Positions 59,972 through 64,000 of a stretch of DNA of 64,000 nucleotides are shown piece by piece. A program made the position numbers and the translations under genes. The notes beneath the pieces were generated by a model. It was not told where the DNA came from and searched no databases. It saw nothing but the letters and a program-made list of their open reading frames with translations. Positions within the stretch are counted from its first letter, which is position 1, and the number at the start of each line of letters is the position of its first letter. The DNA comes from Hymenopus coronatus (Eukaryota; Arthropoda; Insecta; Mantodea; Hymenopodidae). Location: NCBI GenBank assembly GCA_030762935.1, contig CM060900.1, positions 373,444,632-373,508,631 of the forward strand. Reading direction: 5' to 3'.

Positions 59972-60882
59972 CAAGGGTCAGTCAGTAACTAGTGCCCCTT
60001 TTTTTTTCTCTCTCTCTTAATTTGCAAGAAAATTAAATCTGTATCTTCTTCCATAGTTTTAGTCCACCTTTTAAAGAGGGCATGTATTCCTGTATAGAAA
60101 AATGCTCAGTCTTACTTCCAAAGCCATTGACAAACAGACTTATTTATGGCCTCTGTAACTTGAAAGCAAATCCCGAGATGAGCTTCTTTCAGCAGTCCAA
60201 ACAGATGGAAGTCTGATGGTGCTAGGTCAGGGCTGTATGGGGGATAAGACAAAACCTCCTATCCAATTTTCACAATCTCTTCAGTGGTATGACATCTGGT
60301 GTGTGGTTTTGCATTATTATGCAAAAGCAGAAACTCTGCCATGGTCTTTGTTGGGCAAATTCATGTTCTCAGCTTTTTGATGGTGCTGACCACACAATTC
60401 ATTGTGCATCCCTGCTCCAAAAATTCAACCAGAACCACACCCTCTGTGTTCCAAAAAATGGTCATCATCACTTTCCTTGCTGATTGCACACTTTTGAATA
60501 TTTTCGTTCTCAGTAAGATTATGTGATGCCATTCCGTGGACTGTCTCTAATTCTAGTTCCAAAAACTGAAAACCCACATTTGAATCCACCTTCTAACTGT
60601 GCGGACATTTACTGTTATATCACCATACACCTCTGCGAGTCTTTCATGAAAGAAAATGGACGGTTCACCTTACACATTCAAGAATTCAATGACAGAACGC
60701 TGTCTAATACAAACATTGATGTCAGTCATTTTGCAACAGGAAGCAGTGCTGCCACCTAGTTGACACATGAAGTTGCTATTGCAGTAGAGACGGTTTGAGG
60801 AACTGCACCACATTAGCATTTTTAACATAACTTACTTCAGGAGAAAAAAGAAAAGGAGGCATTACTCATTGACTGATCCTCA
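59972..60882 (-). mobile_element. mariner-like element, 911 bp, internally deleted
   Basis: The inverted ends CAAGGGTCAGTCAGTAACTA and TGAGGATCAGTCAATGAGTA (inverted) are flanked by TA on both sides (59970-59971 and 60883-60884). The minus strand keeps HNNAKPHTRCHTTEEIV (second Asp replaced by Asn), then PPYSPDLAPSDFHLFGLLKE with the third Asp. The N-terminal half is mostly missing. Its termini differ from the CGAGGG-type copies, so it is another subfamily. Confidence 0.85.
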
Positions 60883-60884
60883 TA

Positions 60885-61630
60885 TACTGTTATAGCACAA
60901 AAGATTAAACAGTTGGAAGAGAATTAACAATCATGTACTTTAGAATTTAGCAATTTTCTTCACTATCTCACAATAGCATAGCTAACCATATTCAAGGATA
61001 CCTAGTAATGGAGGTGAAGTGTTAAATTAAATAAAGAAAATACATTTTAAAAAAATTACTTAGTATTTTGGGGAGCACACCTCCAACCGTACCACTAGGG
61101 TCAATTCTCACATACTATGCCTTAGACTGTGAAGCCATTCAGTAAATGATAACTGCAGTATTATCTAATTTTATAAAGCTGCATAAATGAAAGGAATTTA
61201 AATTTTAAAAAGAATTGTAAAATGCATGCATCTGCATTCAATCAAAACCTGTCAACATCCAACCATGCCTTCATACCAATTGCTTTTATTTTGGCCCTCC
61301 CCATTCTTTTCCACAGTTTCTCTTGAATGCAAGGCATACATTTTGACTGGATTTGATCACGTGATCCTTGGTTTGATAGGTTATCTATTCCTATCTTCCT
61401 TTAGATTCTATGGCCATAATTCCAGATGTCAAGGTAATATTATTTCATGGATTTATCACACATTTTCCATTGGCAAAATGGGTTATTTAACAATCAGGCA
61501 CAGGCATCATATTATGTCCATGTTGCTGAAGAGGTTAAAAGGCATCATTGGGAATAGCTTAGGAAGCCCTCTCTGGAAAATGAAACGAATAACCTAAACT
61601 ACAGTAAGATTGAGGTTTGACTTCCACATT
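60885..61630. other. Stretch with nothing recognised
   Basis: The 123-codon frame at 61226-61597 has no recognisable domain and a composition typical of chance frames. Confidence 0.5.
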
Positions 61631-61631
61631 T

Positions 61632-62917
61632 TATAGTAAAAAAAAATCTGATTTGTTCCATTCACATGAATTTCTCTACATCTGTTACAAATTATTGTTA
61701 AAAAGCTTATTCTTATATCAACTTCATACTAATTGAGATAAAATTAGCAGAAAGTCTTTATACTTCCTCCTTGTAAGTAAAAGAGAAATAGGGGTTAAAG
61801 TAAGAGTCAAATCTGTTAAAAGCTGGTTGGTATGTGATCCAAATTCCTTTTTTTGTAAGGCTGGGAGTTGACAAATTCCCATATGAGAAATGTGCAAGTA
61901 TCTTAAAGCTGAAACCAATAACAAGGTAGTCTCAGAAACAGTCAGCTCTACAGAAAAAACATATAACAAATTACATTTTATCAAGATCTACATTTTTTTT
62001 AGTAAGTTTTTGTTTATTTTGTTTACCAGTTATGCAAAATTTATTCAGAATTAAGTGGTCTTCAGAGGCCATTTACAGAAAATGTCGTGTAAATATATAT
62101 ATAATTCTTCTGTGCGTGTGTATGTGACTGAACTCCTCCTAAACGACCGGACTGTTTTTAATGAAATTTTGTGTGTGTGTTCCAGTGGATTCGAGAATGG
62201 TTTAGATTCTCAGTTCGGTTCAATGGAAATTATTTATTTAATTAATTTTTTATTCTTAAATTGTTGTTGATTTTGGAATGTTTTAGATTGGATCTGGCAG
62301 ACTGCACTACAATCGCAGTATCAAATATTCAATAATATTTTATTCCAATTCCAGTTTTTCCCCACAGGTGGTGATACGATAAAATTCACAAAAATATTTT
62401 ATAACTTTGTGTTATTATTGTGTTACAAAATGTGTGCTAATTGAAATATTACAATAAGATTCAATTAATGTTTCAAGACTTTTAAAGTGTGCATAAAAAA
62501 CTATACATTTTGCAAATTCAGTGTGGAATTGATGCGAGTACTTTGTATAATTTCCTATCAAATTTACACGTGCATTAATTAACAGCCACCCTAACCTACA
62601 AAAAAGTTTTAAATTTTCGAATTAAAGACGTGACTACAGGACGTCTGTCGGGTTCGCTAGTCTTTAGTCATGGATAATAAAAATTGTTGAAGTCATTTTT
62701 AAGAGTCAAAATTTTCTAAAAATTTTCCCTGTAAAGGGTAGTTGGGTGCAGGTGCACACTGAACTTTTTCTAAAAATGCTTTTTTTCTCCCTTTTTTTTT
62801 TTTTGATTCAGGTGGTCTGAAAACATGTGTTTCCGGTAAAAATATTGGTATTGAATTTTTGGGTACAATACAGTACATCCTCTATACACTATGTACATAG
62901 TACGTGTAGAGTAAGTA
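61632..62917 (+). repeat. Hairpin-ended dispersed repeat, copy C, split by a Helitron-like insertion
   Basis: The 5' part matches copy A (ttgttccattcacatgaa, gctgaaaccaataacaagg). It is interrupted at 62096 and resumes at 62661 (tctttagtc, then tttttaagagtcaaaatttt). The end is ttgaatttttgggtacaata with a hairpin at 62880-62911. Confidence 0.75.
62096..62660 (+). mobile_element. Helitron-like non-autonomous insertion, 565 bp
   Basis: The insert starts in tatatataattcttctgtgc, contains ctcctaaacgaccggactg and ends ggttcgctag. It lies between a and t, and the interrupted repeat reads gtaaata|tctttag, which matches the uninterrupted gtaaatatctttaat of other copies in this window. Insertion between A and T without duplication and a CTAG 3' end with a nearby palindrome (acaggacgtctgt) are Helitron features. 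The usual 5' TC is not obvious. Confidence 0.7.
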
Positions 62918-62919
62918 AC

Positions 62920-63099
62920 AGCACAGTCAGTTAACCCATTCTACAAGCTGTCCTCCCGATGTTTCGAAGCAAAAAGAGAGGCAAACATGACCACTGCTGT
63001 CCATCACAGCAGTTTTACTCGTCTGAGGCATTGCCGCTCTACCACTCTTCCAGCCTATTGTGCCTCATTAAAATAAAACTATTCTCTGTGGTCACCACA
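62920..63099 (-). repeat. Probable LTR of a retrotransposon
   Basis: On the minus strand a purine tract GGGGTTGGGGAGA (63113-63101) precedes TGTGGTGACCACAGAGAATA, a typical LTR start. The other boundary is not defined. It fits the 3' LTR of the element whose gag relic lies to the right, with pol deleted. Confidence 0.45.
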
Positions 63100-63654
63100 T
63101 CTCCCCAACCCCTCAAAAACTGATATCCTCATCAACAAAATGTTATCACAAGTATAATTACATCAAGAAGATAGAAAAGAAAGAAAGAAAAGTAAAAGTA
63201 TAATATATAGTTAAAAGAATGGCAATACTTACATGATTAAATTGAAAAAATGTTTATTTTGAGCAAGCTGGCAATATTTGCAGGACAAAATTGCAAATCT
63301 TAAGTTAAGCATGGATACAAGACTAACAAATTATCACTGAGGTGGTAGTGTGGTAATGTGATTTGGTACTTCTGTTACTCTGCCATTACAGCCTCTTTGT
63401 AGTTACTTACTGGTATGTATAAACTTTTAAGGACCTAAGCCACAAAGCATAGCCAAGAGATCTGTGATGCTAAAACCCCAATGATCACAAGTAAAAAATG
63501 TTGGCAATTTAGCCAATTTTTAATCTGAACATGTTAATGTTTTTAAGATTTTCAAACCTGCATTGCCATTGGAAGTTTTATCAATAGTGTCCATAAATAA
63601 TTCTTGCTCGAGGTAAACTATATGAAGGAAAAAAGGAGGGGGGGGGCAGAAAGA

Positions 63655-64000
63655 AAAAAACAAGGTTGCACAGATCAAGTCGCAACATAGTGCTTGCTCA
63701 GTAGGCAATGTTGCACATAAAACGAGTGCAATCAACCCTTTAAATAACTTGCTGGACTTCAGCAACATCTGTGGATTGAGAGGCACAGATACTTTAATAT
63801 ACTGAGTTTTGAGACCTTTAATGAAATTCTCGATTTGTTCTGCCTGAGTCATTGTTGGATCAACTTTATCACAAAGGGCAAGATCATATACAAATTCAGT
63901 TAACTGTTTCATCATCTAACTGCACATGTTGGCACAGTTTATTTCTAAACAAATCACATTGATTCGTAGTTTCAAAATCATCTAAAAAGCTAGCACAATC
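63655..64000 (-). pseudogene. LTR-retrotransposon gag relic, runs off the window
   Basis: On the minus strand from the window edge: QCDLFRNKLCQHVQLDDETV, a frameshift near 63915, then LTEFVYDLALCDKVDPTMTQ and ENFIKGLKTQYI. The pattern of a VxxFVYDLxxLCxKVDPxM segment followed by hxxFhKGLK is that of a capsid-type gag domain of Ty3/gypsy-like elements. No protease or pol follows. It stops making sense below about 63655. Confidence 0.6.

Noticed and set aside
43918..64000. SelD N-terminal exons
   Set aside because: I looked for the segment ending in VDDPYM before a donor and found only chance short matches (for example near 45,140 and 48,770) without coding context.
1..64000. CRISPR arrays, operons, rRNA or true tRNA genes
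   Set aside because: None seen. The only tRNA-like sequences are SINE heads, and the repeats are transposons, tandem duplications and microsatellites of a eukaryotic nuclear genome.

Overview
The window is nuclear DNA of an arthropod, almost certainly an insect with a large, repeat-rich genome. It is AT-rich. The only host gene I can identify is a selenophosphate synthetase (SelD/SPS1 type) on the minus strand. Its exons match the insect family closely and are split by introns of 97, about 28,100 and about 8,200 bases. The mix of mariner, hAT, PIF/Harbinger, Penelope-like, RTE, R1-type LINE, Helitron and tRNA-derived SINE relics fits a hemimetabolous insect such as a cockroach or termite, but that placement is a guess.

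Layout: 1-6791 is intronic or flanking sequence with little to recognise. SelD exons lie at 6792-7004 and 7102-7292. The 28-kb intron (7293-35426) is a transposon graveyard. It holds an RTE 3' end (9.1 kb), a hAT element with a nested SINE (10.2-13.0 kb), one copy of a six-member hairpin-ended repeat (14.3-15.2 kb) and an 8.8-kb PIF/Harbinger element (15,668-24,467) that carries both a transposase and a Myb/SANT gene and has a mariner inserted in it. These are followed by a mariner scrap, a SINE, a Penelope-like element nested in another hairpin-ended repeat (26.5-28.4 kb), a full-length 4.85-kb non-LTR retrotransposon (28,572-33,416), and immediately after it a second Penelope-like element with long inverted arms (33,444-35,028). 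The next SelD exon is 35,427-35,539. The following 8.2-kb intron holds a MITE, tandem duplications, a hairpin-ended repeat and a mariner-like element. The last SelD exon seen is 43,769-43,917. The SelD N-terminal exons were not found to its right and the C-terminal exon was not found to the left of 6792, so the gene probably runs off both ends.

From 44 to 64 kb there is no recognised host exon. This part holds microsatellites, a mariner relic, a rotted R1-type LINE (47.8-54.3 kb) with a duplicated 5' part, two mariner copies of one subfamily, two SINEs of one family, a deleted mariner, a hairpin-ended repeat split by a Helitron-like insertion, and an LTR plus gag relic at the right edge.

The most interesting object is the LINE at 28.6-33.4 kb. 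It has a 12-bp target-site duplication and open reading frames. A 2A-like GIEVNPGP motif directly follows a hydrophobic segment in ORF1. A single in-frame UAG separates ORF1 from an endonuclease/reverse transcriptase frame that has no AUG of its own near its start. Together these suggest one polyprotein with two recoding steps (ribosome skipping and stop readthrough), or a fused ORF carrying one fresh nonsense mutation. Second is a dispersed repeat family with a conserved terminal hairpin that shows one compensatory base-pair change among copies. All boundaries come from reading the sequence by eye, with no database search.
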